A stretch of 64,000 nt of DNA from NCBI GenBank assembly GCA_965218865.1, contig CBDCME010000081.1, forward strand, positions 62,001-126,000. Reading direction: 5' to 3'. The position numbers and the translations under genes were made by a program. This document shows, piece by piece, positions 1 through 10,270 of this stretch. The notes beneath the pieces are model-generated. The model searched no databases, was not told the origin of the DNA, and saw nothing but the letters and a program-made list of their open reading frames with translations. This stretch comes from CBDCME01 sp965218865. Its GTDB lineage: Bacteria > Pseudomonadota > Alphaproteobacteria > JAAXGF01. How positions within the stretch are numbered: the first letter of the stretch is position 1; each line of letters opens with the position of its first letter.

Positions 1-1101
1 GTTTGGCCGGATTCGAGGCGGTCGAAGGCCGCGTTGAGACCTTTGAAGTCGATGCGGTCGCTCATCAAGCGGTCGATGGGCAGATAGCCCCGCTTGTACA
101 AACCGATGAAGCGGGGCACGTCGCGGGCGGGGATACAACTGCCGATGTAGCTCCCCTTCAGGGTCCGTTCCTCGCCCACGAGACTCACTTGCTGGATCGC
201 CAGTTTATGCTCGGGATGGGCCAGCCCCGCGGTCACCGTGGTGCCGCCGCGGCGGGTGATTTGGTAGGCGAGTTCGAGAGCCTTGACCAAGCCGACCGCC
301 TCGAAGGCGAAATCGACTCCGCCCCCGGTGGCTTCGCGGACCTGGTCGGCACAGTCTTCGTCACGGGCATTGAACGAGTCGGTGGCGCCGAGCTGGCGGG
401 CGAAATCCAATTTGGTGTCCAGGGTATCGATGGCGACGATACGCTCCGCGGCGACGAGCTTCGCCGCCAGCAGCGAATTCAGGCCGATTCCCCCTAGCCC
501 AATGACGGCGACCGTGGCGCCAGGGGGAACATCGACCGTATTGAGGACCGCCCCGGCCCCGGTCAGGACGGCGCAACCGAACAGCGCCGCCTCGTCGAAA
601 GCAAGATCCGGATCGACCTTGACCAGCGATTGATGCGACATCACGGCGTGGGTGGCGAAGGCCGAAACCCCGAGATGATGGTTGATCTCGCCGCCGTTCA
701 GCCGCAACCGCTTGGCGCCGGAATAGAGCGTCCCGGCGAGGTTCGCCGCGCCTCCCGGCTCGCACAGCGCCGGGCGACCCTCCCAGCAGGGCAAACAGCG
801 GCCGCAACTCGGCACGAAGACCATGACGACGTGATCGCCCACGGCGAGCTGGGTCGACGCCCCAGCCCAGTTCGCGTACGACCCCGGACGCCTCGTGACC
901 CAACGCCATCGGCGTCGGCCGGGGCCGGTTGCCGTTGATCACCGAGAGGTCGGAATGGCACAGCCCGGCCGCCTTGATTTCCACCAGGACCTCGCCCTCG
1001 CCCGGCGGATCGAGGTCGATGTCCTCGATCTTGAGCGGTTCACTCTCCGCGTAGGGTTGCGGCAGGCCCATCTCGTGGAGCACCGCGGCCTTGATCTTCA
1101 T
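1..1101 (-). pseudogene. Zinc-dependent alcohol dehydrogenase, frameshifted, 3' end beyond window
   Basis: Medium-chain zinc alcohol dehydrogenase that would oxidise an alcohol with NAD. The N-terminal part starts at 1101 (MKIKAAVLHE) and carries the catalytic-zinc motif GLCHSDLS and GHEASGVV. At about 851-853 (a GGG run on the plus strand) one base is extra: the frame before it breaks off, and the next frame continues with the structural-zinc loop (CGRCLPC followed by a fourth Cys) and the Rossmann motif GLGGIGLN. The C-terminus runs off the window start. It lies downstream of livF in the same direction, 50 bp away, so it may be the last gene of that operon. The frameshift is seen directly; whether it is real decay or a homopolymer sequencing error cannot be decided here. 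Confidence 0.85.
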
Positions 1102-1150
1102 GCTTTGCCTCCATAACGAATGAACCCGAACCGATCCCCAATATTTTCGT

Positions 1151-1795
1151 TCATTTCTCGACCACGACACCGCGCTCGATGACGAACAGGCGGTCGAGCA
1201 AGTCGGCGGAATGTACCTGATCCGACTCCGACAACAACACCGACAGCCCTTCCGCCCGCAATTTCCCGATCACCTCGGCGAGCCGCCGCGACAGAGCCGG
1301 CGCCACCCCCTCGAAGGGCTCGTCGAGAAGCAGGAGCCGGGTCCCGCACATCAACGCCCGGGCGAGTGCTACGAGTTTCTGCTGACCGCCGCTCAACTGC
1401 AAGGCCTTACGCGAGGCAAATTCGGCGACTTCTGGCATCAATTCGTAGATCCAGCCCAAACGCGCCTCGACTCCCGAGGCGGCGGTCGCCCAAGCGGGCA
1501 GAAGAATGTTTTCCTCGACACTGAACGCGGCCACCAGGCGGCGGTCCTCGGGCATGTATCCGACCCCCAGATGGGCCCGCCGGTGGGCCGGAACCTGCGA
1601 AAGGTCGCCGCCGTCCAGGGCGACACGCCCGGCGTCGGGCTTGATCAGGCCCATGATGGCGCGCATCAAGGTCGTCTTGCCGGCGCCGTTTCTGCCGATG
1701 AGTCCGGCGAAGGCGGCCGCGGGAACCTCGAGATCGACGTCGTGCAGGATCTTCGCCCGCGCGATCGAAAGCCCGAGTCCGGCGACGGTCAACAT
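1151..1795 (-). CDS. livF: Branched-chain amino acid-type ABC transporter, ATP-binding protein LivF
   Basis: Second ATPase of a HAAT-family importer (amino acids, urea or short amides). It has Walker A GRNGAGKTT, the ABC signature LSGGQQ and Walker B LLLLDEPFEG, in a protein of 214 residues, slightly shorter than usual (about 235). The start chosen is the ATG at 1795 (MLTVAGLGLS), which overlaps the end of livG by 7 bp, as expected for translational coupling. A longer frame extends upstream but is only an antisense-free shadow of livG. It is the last ABC gene of the operon; the substrate is not determinable from sequence. Confidence 0.92.
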   Translation of the reverse strand: MLTVAGLGLSIARAKILHDVDLEVPAAAFAGLIGRNGAGKTTLMRAIMGLIKPDAGRVALDGGDLSQVPAHRRAHLGVGYMPEDRRLVAAFSVEENILLPAWATAASGVEARLGWIYELMPEVAEFASRKALQLSGGQQKLVALARALMCGTRLLLLDEPFEGVAPALSRRLAEVIGKLRAEGLSVLLSESDQVHSADLLDRLFVIERGVVVEK

Positions 1796-2556
1796 CGCGA
1801 CCCGGATTCCCGCCGGTGAAGCTCGGTGCCGACGACGTACTGGCGGACGTCGGCGTCGGCGAGCGCTTCGGCCGGCGGCGCGTCGGCGATGATCTCTCCA
1901 TCGTAGAAGGCGATTACGCGATGGGCGTAGCGTTCGACCACCTCCATGTCGTGTTCGACGAAGAGCACCGTGACACCTTGTTTTTCGAGCGCCGTCATCA
2001 AGGCCTCCATGAGGCCCAGCTTTTCGTCGACGCTGATTCCGCTGGTCGGCTCGTCGAGAAGAACGACTTCCGGATCCTCGACCGTGGCCAGGGCGATGTC
2101 GAGGAGCTTGCGGGTTCCTTGGGGCAGGGCCGAAACTTTTTGCTCGGCGTGGGGGTCGAGGCCGTAATGCGCGAGGACGCGGTCGGCCTTCTCCACCATC
2201 TCGGGCCGTTTCAAGGGGCGCCAGAAGCTTCGCTGGCCGATTCCAAGGGCGACGAGAACGTTGTCGAGGACGGTGAATTCGGCGAACAGCTGGGGAATCT
2301 GGAACGACCGGCAAATCCCCAGCCGGGTGACGTCGCGCGGGGTGAGCGCCGTGATGTCGCGGCCGCGAAAGAAAATTTTGCCGGCCGTGGGGGTCAGATA
2401 ACCGGTGACCATGTTGACGAAGGTCGTCTTGCCGGCGCCGTTGGAGCCGATGAGGCCAACGATCTCACCCGCCGTGACACTGACACTGACGTTGTTGGCG
2501 GCGACAACGGCGCCGAAACGCATTTCAAGCTCGCGGGCCTCGAGTACCGCGGTCAT
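1789..2556 (-). CDS. livG: Branched-chain amino acid-type ABC transporter, ATP-binding protein LivG
   Basis: First cytoplasmic ATPase of the HAAT importer, 255 residues, normal length. Walker A is GSNGAGKTT near residues 36-44, Walker B VVLLDEPTSG; the signature region reads LPQGTRK instead of the more usual LSYGQQR-type sequence, a variation common in LivG. Start is ATG 2556 (MTAVLEAREL), overlapping the livM stop region by ATG/TCA spacing of one base. Intact. It would pair with LivF to power the LivH/LivM channel. Confidence 0.94.
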   Translation of the reverse strand: MTAVLEARELEMRFGAVVAANNVSVSVTAGEIVGLIGSNGAGKTTFVNMVTGYLTPTAGKIFFRGRDITALTPRDVTRLGICRSFQIPQLFAEFTVLDNVLVALGIGQRSFWRPLKRPEMVEKADRVLAHYGLDPHAEQKVSALPQGTRKLLDIALATVEDPEVVLLDEPTSGISVDEKLGLMEALMTALEKQGVTVLFVEHDMEVVERYAHRVIAFYDGEIIADAPPAEALADADVRQYVVGTELHRRESGSRC

Positions 2557-2557
2557 C

Positions 2558-3496
2558 TCAACGCTCCCCGCGCCGGGTCAACGACCATAATCCACCGGGC
2601 AGGAACAGGATCACGGCGAGCATCGTCGCGCCGAGAACCAGCTGCCAGGTTTCGGGCGAATAATCGTAGGCATAGCTTTTGACGAGCTCGAGCAAGAAGG
2701 AACCGATGAAGGGCGCGGCGACGCTTCCGGTGCCACTCAATATGACGACGAAAACGAACTCGCCCGAGGTCGTCCAATAGGCGAGATTCGGATCGACGTG
2801 GCCGACCGCGATCGCGGTCAGGACGCCCCCGATTCCCGATATGCCCGCCGCGATGACGTATTTCAGATGAATGGCGCCGCGCACCGAGACGCCGAGGTAT
2901 TCGACCCGAACCTCGTTCTGGCGGATGGCGTCGCCGACATAACCGAAGGTCGCGTGGAGGTAGCGGTGTACCCCGGCGCAGATCGCGAAGGCCACGACGC
3001 ATGTCAGTATGAAGATCATCAAACGAAGAACGTCCTTGGTGGGTGCAAAGCCGAGGAAGGTGGGGTTGGGAACATTGAAGCCGTCGGTGCTCCCGAGGGC
3101 CTCCGCCTTGACCAGAAGGCCGTAGAGAACCATCGAGAAGGCGAGGCTCAACATGGCGAAGAAAATTTCCCGGTAACGGGACATCAGAAAGCCGAGCACC
3201 GCCGCGATCGAGACCGCGACCACGGTCCCGAGCAACAACAGAACAAAAACGTCGGTCATCCCGAGGAAAGATCCGGCCATCCCGGCCGCGTAGCCCCCGA
3301 GGCAGTAGAAAAGACCCTGGCCGAAGGAAACGAGGCTAGCGCGCATCTGCATCATAACGCCGAGAACGACCAAGCCTTTCGCGAGCGACGATTGGACGAT
3401 GTTGGTGAACCATTCCGGAGTCAACAATCCGATCAGGCCGACGAAAAGGAAGCCGGCGGCGAGAAAAAGAATCGTGCGGTCTTTCGCCGGCGTCAT
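2558..3496 (-). CDS. livM: Branched-chain amino acid-type ABC transporter permease LivM
   Basis: Inner-membrane permease of 312 residues with many hydrophobic segments. The start chosen is ATG 3496 (MTPAKDRTIL), which overlaps the livH stop as ATGA; the open frame continues further upstream but that is a shadow of livH. Family-typical stretches are LVSFGQGLFYCLGGY near the N-terminus and the ISGIGGVLTAIAVG region in the C-terminal half. It would form the transmembrane heterodimer with the LivH domain. Confidence 0.92.
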   Translation of the reverse strand: MTPAKDRTILFLAAGFLFVGLIGLLTPEWFTNIVQSSLAKGLVVLGVMMQMRASLVSFGQGLFYCLGGYAAGMAGSFLGMTDVFVLLLLGTVVAVSIAAVLGFLMSRYREIFFAMLSLAFSMVLYGLLVKAEALGSTDGFNVPNPTFLGFAPTKDVLRLMIFILTCVVAFAICAGVHRYLHATFGYVGDAIRQNEVRVEYLGVSVRGAIHLKYVIAAGISGIGGVLTAIAVGHVDPNLAYWTTSGEFVFVVILSGTGSVAAPFIGSFLLELVKSYAYDYSPETWQLVLGATMLAVILFLPGGLWSLTRRGER

Positions 3497-5763
3497 ATCT
3501 TCCGCGCCTCGGGGCTGGCGAACAGACCGTGGGGCCGGAACACGAGGACCAGGGACATGACCGCGTAGATGACGAAAAGTTCGACCTCGGGAAGCAGATG
3601 CACCGCCGTGGCGCGGGCAAAGCCGACGATCAGGGCGCCGACGATGGCGCCGCCGATGCTGCCCAGGCCGCCGATCACGATGACGGCGAAGGCAAGGACG
3701 ATGACCTCGACGCCCATGCCGGGAACCACCGAGGTCGTGGGCGCCGTCAAAGCCCCGCCCAGGGCCCCCAGCGCGGCGCCGAGAACGAAGGTGACGGTAA
3801 AAATCAGGGATACGTTGATGCCCAGCGCGACACTCATTTCGCGGTCGTGGATGACGGCGACCAAGAACTTGCCGACGTTGGTCCGGTTCAGGGCCCACCA
3901 GGTGATGCCGCCACCGCCCGCGGCGACCGCGATGAGCGCCAGTTCGTAAACCGCGTAGCCGACCCCGAGCACGTCGACGTCACCCAGGAGGCCGTAAGGC
4001 TGAAAGGCAAAATAGGGATCGACCCCCCAGAGGACCTTCATCACGTCCTCGAGAATGAGGAACACCGCGTAGGTCACCAACACCATGATGATTTCGTCGC
4101 GCCCGTACATCAGGCGCAAGAGGCCCCGTTCGATGATCAGGCCGACAACCACGGCCCACCCCAGCGCCACCAAGGGCATTAAGGCATAGATCGCGAACGG
4201 TGCTGCGTTGTCCTGGGCGAAGTAGACGCCGACCAGCGAGGCCGCCGCGTAGGCTCCGATGGCGTAAAGACTGCCGTGGGCCACGTTGAGGATTCGCATC
4301 ACTCCGTAGACCAACGTCAGCCCGATCGAGACGATGAACAGCCACGAGGAATAGACCAGGGCATCGATCACGATTACCGCCACCTTGGTCACCGGTCCCG
4401 GAGTCGGTCCTGGCGGCAATGGCGCCACCCTCAAGGGCCTGGCCGGCGCGCAATCAGCCCCCGGAAAGCCCGCCCGAATCCAATCGAGGCTCTTGATTCC
4501 CTCCGGCGGATTGACGCAACGAGCCTTGTAGTAGCGGACGTTCACGAGGCTGCCCCGTTTGCCTTCGGGGTCGTATCTGTACTGACCGTAGGCGGTGCCC
4601 TGGATGGCCTGGTGGCCACCGGAAATCGCCATCTCGATGGCGCCGCTCGGGGTTTTGAACTCGAGACCTTCGAAGGCGGCGATGACATCCTCGACCCGTG
4701 GCGTTCCGCCTCCGACCCTGGGGGCCTTTTCGTAGGCCGCCTTGACGGCGAGAATGGCATTGGCCATGCGGTACGAGGGATAGGTCGGCCAGGCCTGGTA
4801 GCGTTCGTAAAAGCGCCCGCGAAACCATTTGTTCAGGGCGTTGTCCGGGGCGAAGTTGCCGTGGGCGCCGCGGCCCCCGAGGATGGTGCCGTCGGGCATC
4901 TGGGCGCCGAGGCGGTGCATCGCCGTTTCGCCGGTCGTCAGGATGACCCGGCTGCGCCCGAACAGGCCGCGGGCGGCGCCCAGATAAACCAGGGCCTCCA
5001 TGTCGCCACCCCAGAAGCTCGAGTGGATGGCGCCCGGCGGGGTCGTCAGTAGGGCGGAAATTTCGGAGCTGTATTGGCCCGCGAAGATTTTCGGAAAATG
5101 CTCCGCGGTGACCGTGATGCTCGGCTCGAGCACCTCCATGGTGGCGACGAAATCCTGCCACGAGTCCTGTCCCCAGGCGTAGTTCTGATTGATCCCCGCG
5201 ATGGTCCCGACATCGGGGTCGAGGTCGAGCAGGTAGCGCGCCGCGGCCACCCCGTCCATGGTCGCGTGGGCCCCGGTGCGGAAGAGGTACTTGGGATTGG
5301 GGACGATGCGCTCGAAAATCTGCGGGGTGCCGCAATCCGTGAAAACGGTCAGGGTCTCGAGTTCCTCGGCGACGGGCGCGATGGCCTTGCAGTTACCGCT
5401 CGAGACGTACCCGATGACGAGGTTGACCTCATGCTTTTGCACCAATTTTCGGTATTCTCTGACCTGAGTGTCCGTCCCCCCGGCTTCGTCGATAACGACC
5501 GGATCGATAAGGGCGCCGGCGATCCCGACGCTGTCGTACGGCGCCGGAACCTCGCCGCGATTGATCGCCTCGACCACCAGCCGCTGGGCGTTGCGGGCCG
5601 GAACGCCGAAGGGTCCCGCGGCGCCGCCCGACAAGAAAGTGACGAAGCCGATCTTGATCGCCGGCTCCTCCTGGGCTTGCGCCGGTGGACCGGCAAGCGA
5701 GAAGGCAAACACAAAAGCCGCCCAGGCCCTGAAGCCGGCGGCGAAAAAGGGGCGGGTTCTCAT
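3493..5763 (-). CDS. livH: Fused periplasmic substrate-binding protein and LivH-type permease
   Basis: A single open frame of 756 codons joins two proteins that are normally separate. Residues 1-457 are a type-I periplasmic binding protein with a signal peptide (MRTRPFFAAG to PAQA-QEE) and a receptor-ligand-binding fold (IKIGFVTFLSGG, AGINQNYAWGQDSW, YPSYRMANAI). After a Pro-rich linker (APLPPGPTPGPVTK) residues from about 458 are a complete LivH permease (DALVYSSWLF, GLTLVYGVMRILNVAHGS). A GTG codon at 4392, and another four codons later, could start LivH independently; the upstream bases show only a weak ribosome site. Either the binding-protein stop was lost, or this is a real fusion. In a fusion the linker must pass from the periplasm into the first membrane helix, which is topologically possible. 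The operon order is binding protein-livH-livM-livG-livF. Confidence 0.85.
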   Translation of the reverse strand: MRTRPFFAAGFRAWAAFVFAFSLAGPPAQAQEEPAIKIGFVTFLSGGAAGPFGVPARNAQRLVVEAINRGEVPAPYDSVGIAGALIDPVVIDEAGGTDTQVREYRKLVQKHEVNLVIGYVSSGNCKAIAPVAEELETLTVFTDCGTPQIFERIVPNPKYLFRTGAHATMDGVAAARYLLDLDPDVGTIAGINQNYAWGQDSWQDFVATMEVLEPSITVTAEHFPKIFAGQYSSEISALLTTPPGAIHSSFWGGDMEALVYLGAARGLFGRSRVILTTGETAMHRLGAQMPDGTILGGRGAHGNFAPDNALNKWFRGRFYERYQAWPTYPSYRMANAILAVKAAYEKAPRVGGGTPRVEDVIAAFEGLEFKTPSGAIEMAISGGHQAIQGTAYGQYRYDPEGKRGSLVNVRYYKARCVNPPEGIKSLDWIRAGFPGADCAPARPLRVAPLPPGPTPGPVTKVAVIVIDALVYSSWLFIVSIGLTLVYGVMRILNVAHGSLYAIGAYAAASLVGVYFAQDNAAPFAIYALMPLVALGWAVVVGLIIERGLLRLMYGRDEIIMVLVTYAVFLILEDVMKVLWGVDPYFAFQPYGLLGDVDVLGVGYAVYELALIAVAAGGGGITWWALNRTNVGKFLVAVIHDREMSVALGINVSLIFTVTFVLGAALGALGGALTAPTTSVVPGMGVEVIVLAFAVIVIGGLGSIGGAIVGALIVGFARATAVHLLPEVELFVIYAVMSLVLVFRPHGLFASPEARKI

Positions 5764-5964
5764 GGCGGCGCCAATATTGCACCGCATCTGCCCTCGGTCC
5801 AGCGCCGAGGTACGGTGCCGGCGCGGGGTGCCAGCGCGCAAGGGGCGCCGGAGCCGCCACGGTTGACCGGACCATCGCGGGATTCCACACTCCGAGCATG
5901 AACGGTGCGATATTTCCGAACCAGCGGAAACGACCGCCTCGGGCCGGTCGATAGGCGAGGTCTC

Positions 5965-8195
5965 GTGACGCTGCGAAAGGTCATCGAACGGATTGGCGCC
6001 AGGCTCAAGCGAGGTGAGCGGGGCGAAAGACACTTCTTGGTGGTGTATCTGATCGTCCTCGGTCTCATAGTCGCGTTCGTGCTGCTCCGGATATGGGATC
6101 CGGCACCAGTCGAACTTGCCCGGCTGAAAATGTTCGACGTCTTCCAAATCCTGAAACCGCGTCCGAACGCGGCCCTACCCGTCGTCATCGTGGATCTCGA
6201 CGCCGCCAGTCTAAAGGCCGACGGCCAGTGGCCCTGGCCGTCGGCGTCGACGTCTTGTTCCCCGAGTTCGACCGTGCCTCCCCGGGTGTCGTCGCCGACT
6301 CGCTCACGGGAATCGACGAGGATACCCGGTCGACCTTGAAACGCCTTCCCGACAACGATCGGATATTCGCCGAGGCCCTGGGGCGCGCTCGGGCGGTGCT
6401 GGGGGTGGCGACGCGGACCTGGGAGGAGGCGGAAGCCCCGGAACCACCGCCGGCCAAGGCCAAATTCGCGAAACTCGGTGGGGATCCGCTCCCCCGGCTG
6501 TTCGCCGTCCCGGGCCTGACCCGAAACCTCGAGGTGCTGGAAAACGCGGCTAGCGGTATGGGGATGCTCTCGTACATGCCGGACCCCGACGGTGTGGTGC
6601 GCCGCCTTCCCCTGGTCATGCGCTACGGCGAGACGATCTATCCCGGATTGGCGGTCGAGATGTTGCGGGTCGCCACCGGCGGCAAGACGATCCTGATCAA
6701 GAGCGACGAAATCGGCATCACCAGCGTTGTCGCCGGGGGCATCACCATCCCCACGGACGAGCACGGCCGGGCCTGGGTCGCCTTCGTCCCCCGCGGCCGC
6801 GACCGTTACGTATCGGCCAAGGATGTCCTCGAGGGCACCGTGCCACCGCAACGAATCGCGCGCCATCTGGTCCTCATCGGAACCTCCGCCGTCGGTCTCC
6901 TCGACGTCAAGCCGACACCGATCGAGCGCGCCATGCCGGGGGTCGAGATTCACGCCCAGTTGCTCGAAACGATCTTCGTGCGGTCTCCCTACGGGCGCCC
7001 GGGCGACGCCACCATCATCGAGGTATTCCTGCTTATCGGCGTGTGTGTGCTGATGGCGATCGTCATTCCCCGCGTGGGCGCGGCGTGGGGGCTGGCACTG
7101 GTCACCATTGTCGTCGCCGGCCTTTTCGGCACCGCTTGGTTCCTCTACGACCTCCAGGGCGTATTGCTCGGCGTGGTTATTCCGGCCGGCGCCGGGTTCA
7201 TCCTCTATTGCGATATCACCTACTGGAACTACCTCCGCAAGGAGGCGCAACAGCGCCAGGTGCGCGACGCGTTTTCCCATTACATGTCGGCGGACCTGGT
7301 CAACCAGCTCGCCTCCAGTCCGGATAAGCTGAAGCTCGGCGGCGAAGTAAAGGACCTCACGGTGATGTTCTGCGATCTGCGGAATTTCACAGCCATATCC
7401 GAGAAATTCGCCCACGACCCGCAAACGCTGACAGGCATTCTGAACCGCTACTTCACGGCCATGACCGATCGGATCACCGAGTGTAGCGGCACCATCGACA
7501 AATACATCGGCGACGCGATCATAGCCTTCTGGAACGCGCCGATCGATGATCCCGAGCACGTTCGCCATGCCTGCCAGGCCGCCTTGGAAATGCTCGACGG
7601 CGTGGGCAAACTCGATGCCAAGCTGCGCGCCGACGCCGCCGCCGCGGGCCGTCGCCATTTTCCTCTCAAGATCGGCATCGGTCTCAACTCGGGTGAGTGC
7701 CTCGTCGGCAACATGGGCTCGGACCACCGCCTGAACTATTCGGTGATCGGCGACGCCTGCAACCTCGCCTCGCGTTTCGAAGAGCAAACCAAGAACTATG
7801 GCGTGACCATTATCATCGGCGAAAATACACGTGCCGCGATCGAGGATTTTGCCACCCTCGAACTCGACCTGATCCGGGTCAAGGGCAAGAAGGAGGTCAC
7901 CCGCATTTTTGGCCTATTCGGTACCGCGGAAATGGGAAGCAGCGCGAAATTCGCGAATTTGCGGGAAAGACACCAGCGAATGCTTTCGGCCTACCGCGAG
8001 CGCGAATGGCAATCAGCCAGGGAACACATCGCCGAGATCCGTCGAATCGACGGCAACCCCGAACGTCTCTACGATCTTTTTAGCCGACAGCTTGATGAAT
8101 TCGAGATCCGGCCCCCCCTGGCTGGGACGCGACCTACAGAGCGACCAAAAAATAACGTGATAAAATCACTCGCTCTCGGATGTCCCTGGGATTAA
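5965..8195 (+). pseudogene. CHASE2-domain adenylate/guanylate cyclase with internal deletion
   Basis: Membrane-bound class III nucleotide cyclase. The start is taken at GTG 5965, preceded by GGCGAGG; an upstream ATG at 5905 is less likely. The order is a membrane helix (HFLVVYLIVLGLIVAFVLL), a CHASE2 sensor starting PVVIVDLDAASLKADGQWPWP, membrane helices near 7020-7210, then the cyclase domain with metal-binding FCDLRNFTAISE, KYIGDAIIAFWNAP and VIGDACNLASR. At about 6235-6245 the reading jumps from WPWP directly to VGVDVLFPE in another frame: roughly 20-25 codons of CHASE2 that normally link these motifs are missing and the frame changes. The catalytic part is otherwise intact from 6093 on but would lack its start. 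Likely inactive as a full-length sensor. Confidence 0.85.
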
Positions 8196-8240
8196 ATGGG
8201 TATCGATTGAAATCAGCCGGCCAAATGCCTGCCCCAATAA

Positions 8241-8457
8241 TCATTCGAAGCGGAGCGGAATGTACAGGAATTCAATTTTTGACCACTCGCCCTCTTCCGT
8301 CTCCAAATACACTTTCTGCTCCCGCGGCGGCGAAATGTCCGTCGATCCTTGGACGATTCGCAGCAAGATTCCGTCCACAGAACGTCGTTTTCGATCGTAA
8401 CCTGACTTTTTCCCAGGCACGCTTGACAGCGAAAAGGGTTGAGAAGCTATCCACTAA
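8241..8457 (-). pseudogene. C-terminal fragment, possibly of the sulfatase-like gene cut by IS630-A
   Basis: Minus-strand frame of about 72 codons ending at TGA 8241-8243, reading WIASQPFSLSSVPG at the IS edge and ending SKIEFLYIPLRFE. It has no start and abuts IS630-A at the duplicated TA. Because the truncated sulfatase-like protein lies on the other side of the IS in the same orientation, this is probably its C-terminus, but the catalytic middle (several hundred residues) is absent from both flanks, so a deletion must have accompanied or followed the insertion. The link to the same gene is inference. Confidence 0.45.
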
Positions 8458-8459
8458 TA

Positions 8460-9623
8460 CCAACCGCCCTTAACATTGCCTTGTGCGAGCCCACGCTCTG
8501 AGGCCGATGGACATGATCTTCCAAGGTTGGTCGGTCAGGTTGTTCCAGGCTTGGCAAGAGGCCTCGACGATGGCTTCATAGGAGTCGCAGACACGATTGG
8601 AGAGCCAGTTCTGGCGGAGGTATTGCCAGACATTTTCGGCGGGATTGAGCTCCGGGGACTTGGGTGGCAAAGGCACGAGGGAGATGTTCTCCGGGATGCC
8701 GAGTTTGGCAGTGGTGTGCCATGCGGCTTGGTCGAGCAGCACGACGGCATGGGCGTTTGGGGCAACGGCCCGGCTGATTTCCTCGAGATGCAGGTCCATG
8801 GCTTCAGTATTGGCGCGCGGCATGACCAGCGCCGCGCCCTCACCGCGCTCGGGGCAGATGGCGCCGAAGAGATACGCCGAAGAGGTCCGTAGGTCCTTGA
8901 CCTGGCGCGGGCGCGATCCCTTTGGGGCCCACTGGCGCACCAGGCTGTTCTTCTGGCCGACGCGCATTTCATCTTGAAACCAAACCTCGATGGGCGTGTC
9001 CGGTGGCTGTGCCGCTACGATTTTCGCCAAGTGTTCGGGAAAACTTTTTTTTAAATTCCTCCTGTGCCCGCGCATCCTGGCCGACGTGGCGCGGGCGCGC
9101 GGAAATATGCGAGAACCCGAGCGCGGCCAGCAGCTTGCCGACGCTCCGCTCGTGATAGTCCACGCCGAAGCGCGTTCGGATCAGTTGCTTGAGATCGATG
9201 CAGCGCCAGCGCACGACCCCATCCCGTTCGGGATCGGGACCGGCCTCGATAGCCCGCGAAAGCGCCGCCATTTGCGACGGCGTCAACCGACGCAACGCCC
9301 CGTTCGGCTTGCGGTCGATCAGACCGGCCGGACCTCCCGCGTTGAACCGGTGAACCCAGTCCCGCAACGTCTGCCGATCCATGCCGCCAATACGCGCCGC
9401 GCACGCTCGATCCATCCCATCGTAGATGGCCGCCATCGACAAAAGCCGTCGCGCCTGGTTCCCATCATCGCTCCGTGCCGCAAGAACACGGACTCTTTCA
9501 GCATCAAAGTCGTTTCGCAAAGGAATCGTTGGCATTGAACACACTCCCTTGTTGCCAACAACCTTGAATCACACAAAACCTAGCGTGTAAACCTTTGCGC
9601 GAGTCAAACTCTAGGGCGGTTGG
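8460..9623 (-). mobile_element. IS630-family element, copy A
   Basis: 1164-bp element with terminal inverted repeats CCAACCGCCCT...AGGGCGGTTGG, flanked on both sides by the dinucleotide TA (8458-8459 and 9624-9625), the IS630/Tc1 target duplication. It separates a 72-codon C-terminal fragment from the N-terminal part of a sulfatase-like gene. Four more copies lie at 19178, 39428, 48922 and 50834 and are nearly identical. Confidence 0.95.
8470..9535 (-). CDS. IS630 transposase, copy A, two frames joined at a poly-A run
   Basis: The start ATG at 9535 (MPTIPLRNDF) opens an N-terminal helix-turn-helix half (MDRQTLRDWVHRF, LIDRKPNGALRR). At 9045-9053 the coding strand has eight A followed by G, one base more than in copy E, so the frame closes after EEFKKKFSRTLGENRS and the DDE half continues in another frame. 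The DDE residues are D in FQDEMRVG, D in LLDQAAWH and E in NPAENVWQY. Full-length protein requires slippage or frameshifting on the A run. Confidence 0.9.
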
Positions 9624-9625
9624 TA

Positions 9626-10236
9626 TGAGTGTGCGCGGCACCAAATACATAAAATCCAAAATCGTCAAATAGAGCCATGAGATCATTCCGAGTTTTCAAG
9701 CCATTGGGGACGTTGGTTGGAATCCCCTCGATTCCAACGTGCTCATCAAGAATTATGTGGACTAGGGTCGGTAACCCGCCATCCTGCCGACCATCTTCTT
9801 CACTATTAGTAGAGTGCCTGTCTGGCAAGGGTTCAGATCCGACAAATAGCGTTGATACGTTCACCGTGGCAAAGGTAGCCAGCAAGATTACCGCCGAATG
9901 TTTGCGGAAAATCCACAAGACAATGAAGGTCGCGATCAGACTCGCAGCAACACCAACGGCCGACCAATAGAAAAAATCGAACTGTATATCTATGATCACA
10001 ACTAAAGGTAGCGAAAGTACGACGCATCTTAAATTATCCGCCCTATTGTGTATGATAACAGAAAGTACAACAGAAATTACTAAATGAAAAACAAATAATA
10101 TAAACAGTTCCTCATGCAATATTCCATAGTCTATATAGTACAAAAAATTAATGAACGGGCACAGTATTATTAGATAACACGTCACGAGATCTATAATGAG
10201 TGATTTCATAGTCGAAAATGGATAATTTGTCGGCAT
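9626..10236 (-). pseudogene. Sulfatase-like membrane protein, 3' truncated by IS630-A
   Basis: The N-terminal 203 codons start at ATG 10236 (MPTNYPFSTM). Five or so hydrophobic helices are followed by a sulfatase/alkaline-phosphatase-like opening, PTLVHIILDEHVGIEGIP, where the D-E pair sits where metal ligands begin in LtaS/sulfatase proteins. The frame then runs into the IS end (HTHTNRPRV is IS-derived). The architecture matches the second sulfatase-like gene at 60249-63246. The base composition here is noticeably more A+T-rich than the surroundings, which suggests horizontal acquisition of a surface-polysaccharide gene. Function (phosphoglycerol transfer or sulfate ester cleavage on a cell-surface glycan) is a family-level guess. 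Confidence 0.7.
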
Positions 10237-10270
10237 AGTGAATCGTGCTTTTAAAGTCTAAATGTCGGTT

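Noticed and set aside
8180..8473. 97-codon plus-strand frame after the cyclase
   Set aside because: Overlaps the cyclase end and an IS end and has no coding character; the minus strand gives a more convincing C-terminal fragment.
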